From contig CAZMOG010000045.1 of the NCBI GenBank assembly GCA_964567845.1, forward strand, positions 1 to 15,803: DNA of 15,803 bases, read 5' to 3'. A program made the translations under genes and the position numbers. This stretch comes from RGIG9079 sp964567845 (lineage in GTDB: Bacteria > Bacteroidota > Bacteroidia > Bacteroidales > Marinifilaceae). Positions 5,721-12,416 of this stretch are shown one piece after another (position 1 is the first letter of the stretch; the number at the start of each line of letters is the position of its first letter). The notes under the pieces were generated by a model. The model saw nothing but the letters and a program-made list of their open reading frames with translations. It did not search any database and was not told the DNA's origin.

Positions 5721-6856
5721 CGACGCACGAACCACACCATGCTGATAATCGACAAAACTGCGAAAAAGGCGCCAATCAAGGCAGAATAAGAATAGGGATC
5801 AGGCACATTATAATGCTCAGGCAAACCGCCAAGATATGCCCCCAAAGCATTACCAAAATTAAAGGCAATCTGAATACCTGCACCACCCATCAGCGCTGCC
5901 CCATAAGAGTATCTGATAATCAAAAGCTGCTGCGGACATGAAAGAGCAAATTGCCCCGAATAACACATAATCATAGCCATCACCATAATCACCGCATAAT
6001 AAGAGTAGAAATGTATCAGAATTGTACCGACAAAAATCAAACCTCCCGAAAAAGCGGCTGCACGTCCCGGAGTAAACTTATCGGAAAAACGCCCTGAAAG
6101 CAAATTACCTGCAACCATAGCCATACCTGCAACAACCATCAAAGGTGTAAGCATCTCGGAACTGAACCCTGCATTAATGGTAAGAATAGGTCGAATATAA
6201 CTCGACACACTAAACACCGCAATGCTTCCACAGAATGTACCCACAAGAATCAGCCACGCCCCAAGGTGCTTAAACATACGGAATTGGCTTCTAAAACCGG
6301 TATCCTCCATTGCCGGAATAAAGGGTACCCACTTATGCAAAACACAGATAGTCAACACACTGCAAGCAGCCGCAAGCAAAAAGGTATAACGCCATGAAAC
6401 CCAAACACTAAGAGCAGTTCCAAGAGGCACTCCAATCACATTTGCAATAGTCATTCCTGCAATCATGATGCTCACCGCCTGAGTCTCCTTACCCTTCACA
6501 GCCAACTGTCCGGCAACAATACTTGCCACACCGAAATAGGCCCCATGTGGAAGTCCCGAAATCAAACGGGCCATTAACAGAAATATATAGTTGGGCGAGG
6601 CTGCAGCCATCAAATTTCCTACAGCCATTACCACTGCCAATAAAATCAAGATTCTCTTCAACGGCATTCTTCTGATTGCCAACAACAATGGTGCTCCAAT
6701 ACAAACACCCAAAGCATAGGCCGAAATCAAATGTCCTGCCTGCGGAATTGTAACACTCAAATCATTTGCAACATCGGTAAGGATACCCATCATCACAAAC
6801 TCTGCAATTCCCAAAACCAGCGTTCCAAACGCCAATGCCACCAAACTCTTCATCAT
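5699..6856 (-). CDS. MFS transporter, AraJ/YdhP-like (DHA1) efflux family
   Basis: This 385-residue protein has about twelve hydrophobic segments throughout, as expected of a proton-driven major facilitator in the inner membrane. The N-terminal block FGTLVLGIAEFVMMGIL, the segment RLISGLPHGAYFGVAS near residues 90-110 and the RMPLKR loop after the second helix are typical of arabinose-efflux/DHA1 proteins such as AraJ and YdhP. These export sugars or drugs; the substrate here is unknown. The length is normal for the group. The start at 6856 gives a complete first helix. The stop codon lies inside the right-hand direct repeat, so the insertion kept the reading frame intact. Before that event the gene would have stood about 40 bp upstream of rmuC on the same strand. 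The gene before it, hsp20, is divergent. Confidence 0.9.
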   Translation of the reverse strand: MMKSLVALAFGTLVLGIAEFVMMGILTDVANDLSVTIPQAGHLISAYALGVCIGAPLLLAIRRMPLKRILILLAVVMAVGNLMAAASPNYIFLLMARLISGLPHGAYFGVASIVAGQLAVKGKETQAVSIMIAGMTIANVIGVPLGTALSVWVSWRYTFLLAAACSVLTICVLHKWVPFIPAMEDTGFRSQFRMFKHLGAWLILVGTFCGSIAVFSVSSYIRPILTINAGFSSEMLTPLMVVAGMAMVAGNLLSGRFSDKFTPGRAAAFSGGLIFVGTILIHFYSYYAVIMVMAMIMCYSGQFALSCPQQLLIIRYSYGAALMGGAGIQIAFNFGNALGAYLGGLPEHYNVPDPYSYSALIGAFFAVLSIISMVWFVRRYEKNVK

Positions 6857-6995
6857 AAAATCTTAATTTTTCACTTCTTAACCTTGGTACAACTCGCCCC
6901 ACTCACTTCGCATAATTAACCAATCACAAAATTATTAAAACAAATGAAACATGCCCCGAAATAAAAATATAAGTAGAGTTAAAAAGCGAACAATC

Positions 6996-7005
6996 GTTTG
7001 CAAAC
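6996..7005. promoter_or_regulatory. Palindrome GTTTGCAAAC in the MFS-hsp20 divergent spacer
   Basis: A perfect 10-bp palindrome sits 41 nt before the hsp20 start, in the 190-bp region that must hold the promoters of both divergent genes. Its TTTG could be a -33 box, but the matching -7 site (about 7024-7032, TTACTAAC) is poor. It may be an operator; no other strong site was seen in the spacer. Confidence 0.3.
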
Positions 7006-7046
7006 ATCGTAAAAAGAGTCGATTACTAACCAAAAAAAATAAAAAC

Positions 7047-7499
7047 ATGAAACATGAGTATGAATTAGTTCCATTCTATTCATCAATCTTCGATGACTTC
7101 TTTGGAACAAAATGGGAAACCCCAACCACCACCGAGCGTAAAAAAATTCCTGCAATGAACATCCATGAAGATGAAAAAGAGCTTAAAATAGATCTTCGTG
7201 TTCCGGGAATCAAGAAAGAGAATATCCACGTCTCTTACGAAAACGGCTATCTCACAATTTCGGGTCAATGCGACAAAGAGTGCAAAGAGAAGGAGTGTAA
7301 GGATAAGGAGTGCAAAAGCGATAAAAAGTATCTGCGCCGTGAGTTCTGCTGTTGTTCATTCGAGCGCACAATCTCAATCTCGGAGGATCATTACATGGTA
7401 ACCGAGGCAAAGGCCGAGTACAAAGATGGCATTTTGCGTTTGTGCATTCCAAAGGTAGAGGAGAAGAAGAGCCAGCCAACCAAAATTGAAATCATGTAA
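7047..7499 (+). CDS. Hsp20 / alpha-crystallin small heat shock protein, cysteine-rich
   Basis: This 150-residue protein acts as an ATP-independent holdase for unfolding proteins in the cytoplasm. The N-terminal arm SSIFDDFFGTKW is typical of Bacteroidetes Hsp20. The alpha-crystallin domain runs from about 35 to 135, with LRVPGIKKENI (50-60), NGYLTISG (66-73) and a closing DGILRLCIPK (127-136), the last matching the family A-x-x-x-n-GvL box. A C-terminal IEI (147-149) fits the I-x-I oligomer anchor. I start it at 7047 because MKHEYEL begins the normal arm and is preceded by an A-rich run; the in-frame ATG at 6951 would add 32 basic residues unlike the family. Unusually, it holds eight cysteines, in a CDKEC-x4-C-x4-C insert (75-89), C101-C103 and C133. 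The call is sure; the role of the cysteines is open. Confidence 0.93.
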   Translation: MKHEYELVPFYSSIFDDFFGTKWETPTTTERKKIPAMNIHEDEKELKIDLRVPGIKKENIHVSYENGYLTISGQCDKECKEKECKDKECKSDKKYLRREFCCCSFERTISISEDHYMVTEAKAEYKDGILRLCIPKVEEKKSQPTKIEIM

Positions 7500-7557
7500 A
7501 ATCAGCCCTAAAAAATAAGCTGAACTCTATCGGTCAGAACCGACCAAAAAAATCAAC

Positions 7558-7583
7558 AGAGCCGAGATTAACCCCTCGGCTCT
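7558..7583 (+). terminator. Hairpin terminator after hsp20
   Basis: A perfect 9-bp stem (7558-7566 with 7575-7583, AGAGCCGAG arms) and an 8-nt loop lie 58 bp after the hsp20 stop, with ATGTTTTATT shortly after. A smaller hairpin (TCGGT at 7530-7534 with ACCGA at 7539-7543), followed by a run of A, precedes it. Termination is probable. Confidence 0.65.
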
Positions 7584-7634
7584 AATCATGTTTTATTCCT
7601 AATTATTCACTCCTAACTGGTCACTATTCATAAT

Positions 7635-7765
7635 TGCATTCGGCTTGCACATAACCCTATATGCAACTTTCACCATTTTTTGTTCGCCATTGCTTCGCAA
7701 TGACGCAAAATCGGCGGCGCCTCAGCAGAAAGCAAATAAATTTGCTTTCTGCATTCGGCTTGCAC
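7635..7765. repeat. Intergenic repeat unit: 16-bp direct repeats around hairpins
   Basis: The 7500-7819 stretch has no gene. After the terminator it holds TGCATTCGGCTTGCAC twice, exactly, at 7635-7650 and 7750-7765. Between the copies lie a small hairpin (CATTGC-TTC-GCAATG, 7688-7702) and a 28-bp near-perfect palindrome (7725-7737 with 7740-7752, 13-bp arms, 2-bp centre). On the minus strand this reads as GTGCAAGCCGAATGCA followed by paired GCAGAAAGCAAAT arms. The pattern resembles intergenic repeats I associate with Bacteroides genomes, but that is memory, not a search. It could be a non-autonomous mobile repeat or a regulatory RNA structure. Confidence 0.6.
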
Positions 7766-7785
7766 GATTTTTCCTAATTATTTTG

Positions 7786-7793
7786 TATCTTCG
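7786..7793 (+). promoter_or_regulatory. Candidate -7 box for the carbonic anhydrase operon
   Basis: TATCTTCG fits TAnnTTTG at seven of eight bases and lies 26 nt before the ATG at 7820. The nearest -33-like site, TTGC at 7760-7763, is 22 nt upstream, slightly too far, and falls inside the second 16-bp repeat. The box is plausible but not certain. Confidence 0.45.
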
Positions 7794-7819
7794 TGAGTTG
7801 AATCAATAGAAGAAACAAG

Positions 7820-8353
7820 ATGGCAATCATAAAAAAACTCAACGGTGTGGCTCCGCAATTCGGAGAAAACTGCTTTCTTGCTGATAATGCGGCAATTATA
7901 GGCAGCGTGACAATGGGAAATGACTGTAGCATTTGGTTTGGAGCGGTGCTTCGTGGCGATGTAAACACTATCACTATCGGTAACAAAGTGAACATTCAGG
8001 ACAACGCAACAATCCATGCAACATATAAAACCTGCCCCACGGTAATTGGAAACAATGTTTCAATTGCCCACAATGCAGTAATTCACGGATGTACAATTCA
8101 CGACAATGTGCTAATCGGAATGGGTGCCGTGGTGCTTGACAAGGCCGAGGTTCAGAGCAACACTATCATTGCAGCGGGAAGCGTTGTGACAAAAGGAACC
8201 GTTGTTGAATCCGGTTGGGTATATTCCGGTTGTCCTGCAAGAAAGATGAAGGAGTTGGGTCCTGAGCTTTTGAAAGGCGAGGTTGAACGCATTGTAAATG
8301 CCTACAACATGTATGCCGGTTGGTACAAGGATTCAGAGAACATTGAAGAGTAA
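7820..8353 (+). CDS. Gamma-carbonic anhydrase family protein
   Basis: This 177-residue left-handed beta-helix protein is built from hexapeptide repeats, such as IGSVTM, ITIGNK and VIGNNV, ending in a short C-terminal helix. The three zinc ligands of the gamma class are present at H66, H84 and H89. Conserved partners R45, D47, Q60 and D61 match Arg59, Asp61, Gln75 and Asp76 of the Methanosarcina enzyme Cam. It lacks the acidic loop of Cam, as in the CamH/YrdA/PaaY group, whose carbonic anhydrase activity varies. Reversible CO2 hydration in the cytoplasm is thus likely but not assured. It is the first gene of a four-gene + strand run; rpe follows after 17 bp. The length is normal for this group. 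Confidence 0.92.
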   Translation: MAIIKKLNGVAPQFGENCFLADNAAIIGSVTMGNDCSIWFGAVLRGDVNTITIGNKVNIQDNATIHATYKTCPTVIGNNVSIAHNAVIHGCTIHDNVLIGMGAVVLDKAEVQSNTIIAAGSVVTKGTVVESGWVYSGCPARKMKELGPELLKGEVERIVNAYNMYAGWYKDSENIEE

Positions 8354-8370
8354 CAGCAAAAGGAAACAAT

Positions 8371-9021
8371 ATGAAAACAATGGTATCTCCATCTCTGTTG
8401 GCTGCCGATTACAGATGTCTCGGCAAAGAGATTGATATGATTAACAATAGCAATGCAGATTGGCTGCACTGCGACATTATGGATGGTGTATTTGTACCGA
8501 ACATCTCATTCGGATTTTCGGTATTGGACCCTGTGGGCCAAATTTGCAAAAAGCCATTGGATGTACACCTCATGATTGTCAATCCCGACAACTACATAGA
8601 TTTGTGCAAAAATGCAGGCGCAGAGTGGCTGACAGTTCATTACGAGGCCTGTACGCACCTTCACAGAACAATCCAGCAGATCAAAAGCAAAGGCATGAAG
8701 GCCGGAGTTGCCCTTAACCCTGCCACACCGGTGAATGTACTTGAAGACATTCTCCACGACTGCGACATGGTGCTTATCATGAGCGTAAATCCGGGATTCG
8801 GAGGTCAGAAATTCATTCGCCACTCGCTCGAAAAGATCAAAAAGTTAAAGAGTATGATTAATGAGCGAGGCAGCAACACTTTAATCCAGGTGGATGGAGG
8901 TGTAAACTTGCAGACAGGAAAAGAGCTTATCGATGCCGGAGCCGACGTTTTGGTTGCAGGAAGTTTTGTATTCAAGGCCGAGAATCCTGCCCTTGCCATT
9001 GACGGATTGAAAAACTTGTAA
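8371..9021 (+). CDS. rpe: Ribulose-phosphate 3-epimerase
   Basis: This 216-residue TIM-barrel enzyme interconverts D-ribulose 5-phosphate and D-xylulose 5-phosphate in the non-oxidative pentose phosphate pathway. The SPSLLAAD opening (6-13) carries the substrate-binding serine. The metal ligands are visible as H33 and D35 in HCDIMDG, H66 in DVHLM, and D175 in VDGGV, which also provides the catalytic aspartate pair with D35. MSVNPGFGGQKF is the usual phosphate-site loop, and the closing AGSFVF strand is intact. The length is standard and nothing is missing. It lies between the carbonic anhydrase gene (17 bp gap) and the FtsE-like gene (12 bp gap), so co-transcription is likely, although these functions have no obvious common pathway. 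Confidence 0.96.
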   Translation: MKTMVSPSLLAADYRCLGKEIDMINNSNADWLHCDIMDGVFVPNISFGFSVLDPVGQICKKPLDVHLMIVNPDNYIDLCKNAGAEWLTVHYEACTHLHRTIQQIKSKGMKAGVALNPATPVNVLEDILHDCDMVLIMSVNPGFGGQKFIRHSLEKIKKLKSMINERGSNTLIQVDGGVNLQTGKELIDAGADVLVAGSFVFKAENPALAIDGLKNL

Positions 9022-9033
9022 GAATCTGTTGAA

Positions 9034-9750
9034 ATGGAGAAACCGGAAATAATTATCGAGGTTAAAAACGGAGGAGTAAAGCATCAGGATACTCCTGTAC
9101 TTACCAAAGTTAACTTGACTGTTTACAAGGGAGAATTGGTCTATCTTACAGGTAAGGTTGGAAGCGGTAAAAGCTCCTTTCTCAGAATGTTATATGCCGA
9201 TCTTCCACTTGAATATGGTCACGCTACCGTTGTAGGATTTGATTTGAAAAAGATTAAGCGTAGCAAAATTCCAATGCTGCGTAGAAAGTGCGGAATTGCC
9301 TTCCAGGATTTCAAGCTCCTTACCGATAGAAGTGTTGCCGAGAACCTTCGTTTTGTTCTTCATGCAACAGGCTGGAAAAAAAGCAGTATCGAACCACGAG
9401 TTGACGAGGTACTGAAGAGTGTCGGCATGGAACATGCAAAAGATAAAATGCCATACCAACTATCAGGAGGTGAACAGAAACGCGTGGTAATAGCACGTGC
9501 TCTGCTCAATAATCCCGAATTGATTATTGCCGACGAGCCAACCGCAAACCTCGATAACGAAACCGCCCGCGACATTATGTCGATCTTCAAGGAGATTCAA
9601 AAGAGTGGCACCACCCTGATTATTGCAACCCACCAGACCGATATTCTTGAGGAGTTCCCGGGACGTGTAATTTTGTGTCGCGATAACACCTTGATTGATG
9701 TTCAAAACGAAAATGCAAAGCTTGAATTAACTCTCGATTTTGATCAATAA
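9034..9750 (+). CDS. ftsE: Cell-division ABC transporter ATP-binding protein FtsE-like
   Basis: This 238-residue ABC ATPase has every expected motif: Walker A GKVGSGKSS (40-48), Q-loop Q91 in FQDF, signature LSGGEQ (143-148), Walker B LIIADEP (163-169), and switch H200 in ATHQ. FQDFKLLTDRSVAENLRF is characteristic of FtsE, which pairs with the membrane protein FtsX to control peptidoglycan hydrolases at the division site. It has no membrane segment. FtsX is not adjacent; in this phylum it is often encoded elsewhere. The protein is slightly longer than E. coli FtsE (222), with an extra acidic tail after about residue 222. Spacing is 12 bp from rpe and 2 bp to the next gene. A LolD-like assignment is less likely, given the FtsE-type Q-loop region. 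Confidence 0.88.
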   Translation: MEKPEIIIEVKNGGVKHQDTPVLTKVNLTVYKGELVYLTGKVGSGKSSFLRMLYADLPLEYGHATVVGFDLKKIKRSKIPMLRRKCGIAFQDFKLLTDRSVAENLRFVLHATGWKKSSIEPRVDEVLKSVGMEHAKDKMPYQLSGGEQKRVVIARALLNNPELIIADEPTANLDNETARDIMSIFKEIQKSGTTLIIATHQTDILEEFPGRVILCRDNTLIDVQNENAKLELTLDFDQ

Positions 9751-9752
9751 AC

Positions 9753-11318
9753 ATGTATCAAGAGTACCAGACACGTCTTCTTCCAAAGCAACTTGCCGAA
9801 GAGCCCGAACTATATTCTGTTGCGGCAAAACTTACGGGAGTATCAAAAAGCAGAGTTGTACACGTTGATATTGTAAAACGCTCTATCGATGCCCGCCACA
9901 CCCCTGTTATGCTCAATTTGACCTTAGGTATCCACATCGATCAGGTTGAACTTCCCGAACCGCAATTCAAGGCAGAATACAAGAATGTTTCTCAGGCGCA
10001 AAGCGCAGTTGTGGTTGGTGCAGGGCCGGCAGGACTATTCGCTGCCCTATCGCTCATTGAGCATGGAATAAAGCCCATTGTTTTAGAGCGAGGAAAGTGT
10101 GTAGAGGATCGCAAAAAGGATTTGGCCGCACTCTATAAAACAGGCATTGTAAACCCCGACTCCAACTTCGGTTTTGGCGAGGGAGGAGCCGGAACATTTT
10201 CGGATGGCAAGCTCTTCACCCGTTCAAAAAAACGCGGTAATGTTCGCCGTGCCTTAGAGATATTGGTGTATCACGGAGCCCAGGAGAATATTTTGACCGA
10301 TGCCCATCCGCACATAGGAACCGACAAACTGCCCCACGTCATTTCAAATATGCGTAAATGCATTGAAAAGTTTGGAGGCGAGGTTCACTTCAACTGCAAA
10401 ATGGATGGGCTGCTGCTCCACAATAACCATGTTTGCGGAGTAACTGCCGCAGGCAAAGAGTTCAAGACCAATGCAGTCATCCTGGCCACAGGCCACTCTG
10501 CACGCGATATTTACCGCATGCTCCACGCAACGGGAATTTACATTGAGCCCAAGGACTTTGCCGTAGGAATGCGCTTAGAACATCCTCAGCATGAAATAGA
10601 TATAATGCAGTATCATACCTCCGACGGGCGAGGCCTCTATTTGCCGGCTGCCGAGTACTCGTTTGTCACAAACATCTGCGGCCGCGGTGTATATTCATTC
10701 TGCATGTGCCCCGGAGGAGTGGTGGTTCCTGCGGCTACAAATGCCAACCAGCAAGTGGTCAATGGAATGTCCTCGTCCGCAAGAAATACCCCATGGGCAA
10801 ACTCGGCAATGGTAACACAGGTAGGCAAGGAGGAGCTTGAACTAATGAACCATACAGGCCTTTTTGCAGGCATGGAGTTCCAGGAGAAACTTGAAAATCT
10901 TGCATACGAAAAGGCCGGTGGCAAACTTTATGCCCCGGCACAAAAGTTGGTCGATTTTATAAACCGACGTGAAAGCACTTCATTCCCCAAAACATCGTAC
11001 AAACCGGGAATTGTGGCGTCGGATATGCATAAATGGTTCCCGGAACCGCTGAATAACCGCCTCAGCGAAGGTTTAAATCAGTTCGGACGCAAGGCAAAAG
11101 GATTCATGTCGCAAAACGCTGTTCTTTTGGGAGTTGAAACAAGAACCTCCTCGCCCATCAGAATTCCACGAGACCCGAACACCCTGCAACACCCCGACAT
11201 TATCGGGCTTTACCCATGCGGAGAAGGAGCGGGATTTGCAGGGGGAATCATATCTGCCGCAATGGATGGAGAAGCGTGCGCATTAAAATTATATGAGAAT
11301 GAAAAAAAAAACATCTAA
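9753..11318 (+). CDS. COG2509-type FAD-dependent dehydrogenase (NAD(P)/FAD oxidoreductase)
   Basis: This 521-residue flavoprotein has a Rossmann FAD site GAGPAG (89-94), followed about 22 residues later by the acidic LERG ending. It also has NFGFGEGGAGTFSDGKL (138-154), ATGHSARD, and a C-terminal GLYPCGEGAGFAGGI block that closes the FAD site. About 85 residues precede the Rossmann fold, as is usual for this 'uncharacterized FAD-dependent dehydrogenase' group. The substrate is not established. It is cytoplasmic by lack of signal or membrane segments. Its start is 2 bp after the FtsE-like stop codon, so translation is probably coupled. The last codons contain a run of ten A. It is the last gene of its operon; hup follows with a promoter of its own. 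Confidence 0.9.
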   Translation: MYQEYQTRLLPKQLAEEPELYSVAAKLTGVSKSRVVHVDIVKRSIDARHTPVMLNLTLGIHIDQVELPEPQFKAEYKNVSQAQSAVVVGAGPAGLFAALSLIEHGIKPIVLERGKCVEDRKKDLAALYKTGIVNPDSNFGFGEGGAGTFSDGKLFTRSKKRGNVRRALEILVYHGAQENILTDAHPHIGTDKLPHVISNMRKCIEKFGGEVHFNCKMDGLLLHNNHVCGVTAAGKEFKTNAVILATGHSARDIYRMLHATGIYIEPKDFAVGMRLEHPQHEIDIMQYHTSDGRGLYLPAAEYSFVTNICGRGVYSFCMCPGGVVVPAATNANQQVVNGMSSSARNTPWANSAMVTQVGKEELELMNHTGLFAGMEFQEKLENLAYEKAGGKLYAPAQKLVDFINRRESTSFPKTSYKPGIVASDMHKWFPEPLNNRLSEGLNQFGRKAKGFMSQNAVLLGVETRTSSPIRIPRDPNTLQHPDIIGLYPCGEGAGFAGGIISAAMDGEACALKLYENEKKNI

Positions 11319-11322
11319 TTAA

Positions 11323-11353
11323 TTGATTTTTAAAAACCAATTGTATAACTTTG
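11323..11353 (+). promoter_or_regulatory. Probable promoter of the HU gene
   Basis: TTGA (11323-11326) and, after 19 nt, TAACTTTG (11346-11353, a full TAnnTTTG match) give a good Bacteroidetes promoter. The leader before the ATG at 11397 would be about 36 nt and AT-rich. Confidence 0.7.
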
Positions 11354-11382
11354 CAAACGATAGCATAAAAATGTTAATTAAA

Positions 11383-11396
11383 AATTCTTAAGAATT
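11383..11396. promoter_or_regulatory. 14-bp perfect palindrome touching the HU start codon
   Basis: AATTCTTAAGAATT is fully self-complementary and ends at the base before the ATG. TTAATTAA (11374-11381), another palindrome, lies just upstream. It could be an operator or a small leader hairpin over the initiation region. An AT-rich chance palindrome is also possible. Confidence 0.4.
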
Positions 11397-11660
11397 ATGA
11401 ACAAAACTGAGTTAATCGATGCTGTTGCAGCTAAGGCAGGATTGTCAAAGGTAGATGCAAAGAAGGCTTTAGACGCTGTATTGGGTTCTATCGCTGAGGC
11501 AGTAAAGAGCGGTGACAAGGTAGCTTTGGTTGGTTTTGGAACTTTCTCTGTTTCTGAGAGAGCTGCTAGAACAGGACGTAACCCTCAGACTGGTGCAACC
11601 ATTGAGATTGCAGCTAAGAAGAGTGTTAAATTCAAAGCAGGAGCAGGTCTTGAGCTATAA
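11397..11660 (+). CDS. hup: HU family DNA-binding protein
   Basis: This 87-residue basic nucleoid protein bends DNA and compacts the chromosome as a dimer. The helical N-terminal body, MNKTELIDAVA then LSKVDAKKAL, is followed by VGFGTFSV (45-52) and the beta-arm motif GRNPQTG (60-66), whose proline intercalates into DNA. The final KKSVKFKAGAGL strand is standard. It resembles HU-beta more than IHF, which would have a different arm. Codons are biased toward few choices (gct, gca, aag, ttg), as in highly expressed genes. It is transcribed alone: it has its own promoter and a strong terminator 20 bp after the stop. Confidence 0.96.
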   Translation: MNKTELIDAVAAKAGLSKVDAKKALDAVLGSIAEAVKSGDKVALVGFGTFSVSERAARTGRNPQTGATIEIAAKKSVKFKAGAGLEL

Positions 11661-11680
11661 TTGAATTGTTCAAGAGAAAT

Positions 11681-11719
11681 AAGTGAGGCTGCCTTTCGAG
11701 TCAGCCTCGCTTGTTTTTT
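11681..11719 (+). terminator. Intrinsic terminator of the HU gene
   Basis: An 11-bp stem with a single G-T pair (11681-11691 with 11702-11712, GAGGCTG/CAGCCTC core) and a 10-nt loop is followed by GTTTTTT (11713-11719). This is a classical rho-independent terminator on the + strand. Confidence 0.9.
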
Positions 11720-11736
11720 AAGGTTATGGTAATAAT

Positions 11737-12414
11737 ATGAAGACACGTAAAGAGAAGTTAGAGTATCTAAAGAATTTTGTATCCGACGATAAGAACGAAC
11801 TGTTCGCGAAAATGATAAACCAACGTACGGACTATCTTGCCATTGTGCTTGAAGATTTATATCAATCCCACAACCAAAGTGCCGTGATGCGCTCGGCAGA
11901 GTGTTTCGGAATACAACAACTGCACGTTATTGAAAACAGGAATAAATACGATATAACCAGCACAGTTTCGCGAGGAGGCAGAAACTGGCTGACACTTGTT
12001 CGCCACAACAAAGAGAAAAACAACACCCCTGCCGCCATTGAGCAACTAAAAAAGGCAGGCTACAGAATTGTTGCCACCACTCCGCACACAAACGATGTGG
12101 ATCTACCCGAATTTGACCTGAACAAAGGGCCCGCCGCATTCGTATTTGGAACCGAGTGGACCGGCATTTCCAACACCGTAATGGAGATGGCCGACGAGTA
12201 TGTTAAAATACCAATGTATGGCTTTACAGAAAGCCTGAATGTAAGCGTATGCGCAGCAATCCTAATGTACGATTTGACACAGCGTTTGCGCGCAAGCAAC
12301 ATTCCCTGGCAACTTAGCGAAGAGAGAAAAGAGGAGGTACTTTTCGACTGGTACAAGCATGCTGTAAAGGCCTCGGACGAAATATTGGAGAGATTTGAAA
12401 ATAGCGATAAATAA
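11737..12414 (+). CDS. trmH: tRNA/rRNA 2'-O-methyltransferase, TrmH (SpoU) family
   Basis: This 225-residue SPOUT methyltransferase is most like TrmH, which methylates the ribose of G18 in the tRNA D-loop using S-adenosylmethionine. All three SpoU motifs are visible. Motif 1 is HNQSAVMRSA (45-54) with catalytic R52. Motif 2 is FGTEWTGIS (137-145). Motif 3 is I158-V171, with SLNVSV forming the deep trefoil knot that holds the cofactor. The length matches E. coli TrmH (229) and there is no L30e-like N-terminal domain, which argues against RlmB. The C-terminal helix extension after about 185 is also TrmH-like. It follows the HU terminator by about 18 bp, with no clear promoter of its own, and is 2 bp from the peptidase gene. 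Confidence 0.88.
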   Translation: MKTRKEKLEYLKNFVSDDKNELFAKMINQRTDYLAIVLEDLYQSHNQSAVMRSAECFGIQQLHVIENRNKYDITSTVSRGGRNWLTLVRHNKEKNNTPAAIEQLKKAGYRIVATTPHTNDVDLPEFDLNKGPAAFVFGTEWTGISNTVMEMADEYVKIPMYGFTESLNVSVCAAILMYDLTQRLRASNIPWQLSEERKEEVLFDWYKHAVKASDEILERFENSDK

Positions 12415-12416
12415 CC

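Noticed and set aside
6951..7046. Longer Hsp20 start with a basic 32-residue extension
   Set aside because: The added part is lysine/arginine-rich, AT-biased and unlike Hsp20; the ATG at 7047 gives a normal arm and follows an A-rich leader.
11300..11310. Run of ten A near the end of the FAD dehydrogenase as a frameshift site
   Set aside because: It lies four codons before the stop and the frame is intact; a slip would change only the last residues.
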